DNA from: CAZAFD01 sp964484785
GTDB lineage: Bacteria; Pseudomonadota; Alphaproteobacteria; Rickettsiales; UBA1997
Direction of reading: 5' to 3'
Length of the DNA stretch: 15,032 nt
Assembly (NCBI GenBank): GCA_964484785.1
Contig: CAZAFD010000018.1
Coordinates: 1-15,032, forward strand
Below the pieces are notes generated by a model. That model made no database searches. It was not told where the DNA came from and worked only from the letters and a program-made list of their open reading frames with translations. This document shows, piece after piece, positions 14,634 through 15,032 of this stretch (the first letter of the stretch is position 1; each line of letters opens with the position of its first letter). The position numbers and the translations under genes were made by a program.

Positions 14634-15032
14634 ATGTTAACCCTTTTAAGTATTTTGACTGATATTGGTGCTTTTATAATTATACTATCCATAGTTGTTT
14701 TTGTTCATGAATTTGGACACTATATTTTTGCAAGAATAAATGGAGTTAAAGTAGAGAGTTTTTCTCTCGGTTTTGGCAAGGAAATATTTGGTTGGACAGA
14801 TAAGCATTCTACTAGATGGAGCGTGTGTGTATTGCCTCTTGGCGGTTATGTAAAAATGTGGGGAGATGACGATGCTGCTTCAACACAACACAATTTATCA
14901 AAATTAAAAATGTTGACACTAGACGATCAAAAAAAGTGCCTATATTTGAGAGATCCTTTGACACGTTTGAGTGTAGCTTTTGCTGGACCATTATTTAATT
15001 ATCTTTTATCTATATGTATATTTGCGTATATA
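14634..15032 (+). CDS. rseP: RseP-type site-2 membrane metalloprotease, N-terminal part
   Basis: RseP is an inner-membrane zinc protease that cuts transmembrane segments of anti-sigma factors and leftover signal peptides. The frame starts at ATG 14634 and runs off the window after 133 codons; full-length proteins have about 350-450. The first membrane helix (about 11-24) leads to the active site HEFGH (25-29), with two zinc-binding His and the catalytic Glu. Next come GVKVESFSLGFG (35-46), PLGGYVKMWGDDDA (64-77, the membrane-associated beta region typical of RseP), and the next membrane stretch with FAGPLFNYLLSI. The catalytic motif is intact. In many bacteria rseP follows uppS-cdsA-dxr; here it stands apart, behind a long AT-rich spacer. 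Confidence 0.95.
   Translation, partial: MLTLLSILTDIGAFIIILSIVVFVHEFGHYIFARINGVKVESFSLGFGKEIFGWTDKHSTRWSVCVLPLGGYVKMWGDDDAASTQHNLSKLKMLTLDDQKKCLYLRDPLTRLSVAFAGPLFNYLLSICIFAYI

Overview
The window is about 15 kb of an AT-rich (roughly 30% GC) genome. It looks like an alphaproteobacterium with an intracellular lifestyle, of Rickettsiales or Holosporales type. The reasons are the low GC, weak or absent Shine-Dalgarno sequences, an exported-type ankyrin-repeat protein, a DUF2610-like protein of a kind I remember from Rickettsia, and alphaproteobacterial-looking envelope and division genes in rearranged order. The cell appears to make LPS (kdsB), peptidoglycan precursors (glmM, uppS) and a divisome (ftsQ, ftsA, ftsZ). 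It also keeps phosphoglucose isomerase, which classical Rickettsia lack.

Layout. Positions 1-271 hold the N-terminal part of an XRE-type repressor on the minus strand. It is clearly richer in GC (about 44% by hand count) and Firmicutes-like in sequence, so it is either a transferred gene or a foreign piece joined at the contig end. Positions 497-5171 form a minus-strand gene train, read from right to left: ankyrin protein, a 99-aa helical protein, frr, uppS, a strongly diverged CdsA-like membrane protein, a HAD hydrolase and kdsB. Genes overlap or lie within about 45 bp of one another. From a short divergent control region (5172-5272) a plus-strand operon runs the other way: DUF2610-like, ftsQ, ftsA, ftsZ, priA. 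After a 183-bp gap comes glmM (+), which converges on pgi (-) across an AT-rich hairpin that probably ends both transcripts. A gene-free, extremely AT-rich stretch of 516 bp follows, with repeated 13-bp near-palindromes. Then rseP (+) begins and runs off the window.

Function. frr frees ribosomes, uppS makes the undecaprenyl carrier, the CdsA position belongs to CDP-diacylglycerol synthesis, and kdsB activates KDO for LPS. FtsQ, FtsA and FtsZ build the division septum, and PriA restarts stalled replication forks. Pgi and GlmM both act on hexose phosphates that lead to UDP-GlcNAc, the shared precursor of peptidoglycan and lipid A. The common bacterial order frr-uppS-cdsA-dxr-rseP is broken: dxr is not in the window and rseP sits about 11 kb away on the other strand.

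The most unusual points are the CdsA-like protein that has lost the family's signature residues, the foreign-looking repressor at the left edge, the repeat-bearing AT-rich gap before rseP, and the diverged FtsZ tail. I see no CRISPR array, transposase, tRNA or rRNA, and no clear evidence of a wholly new system.
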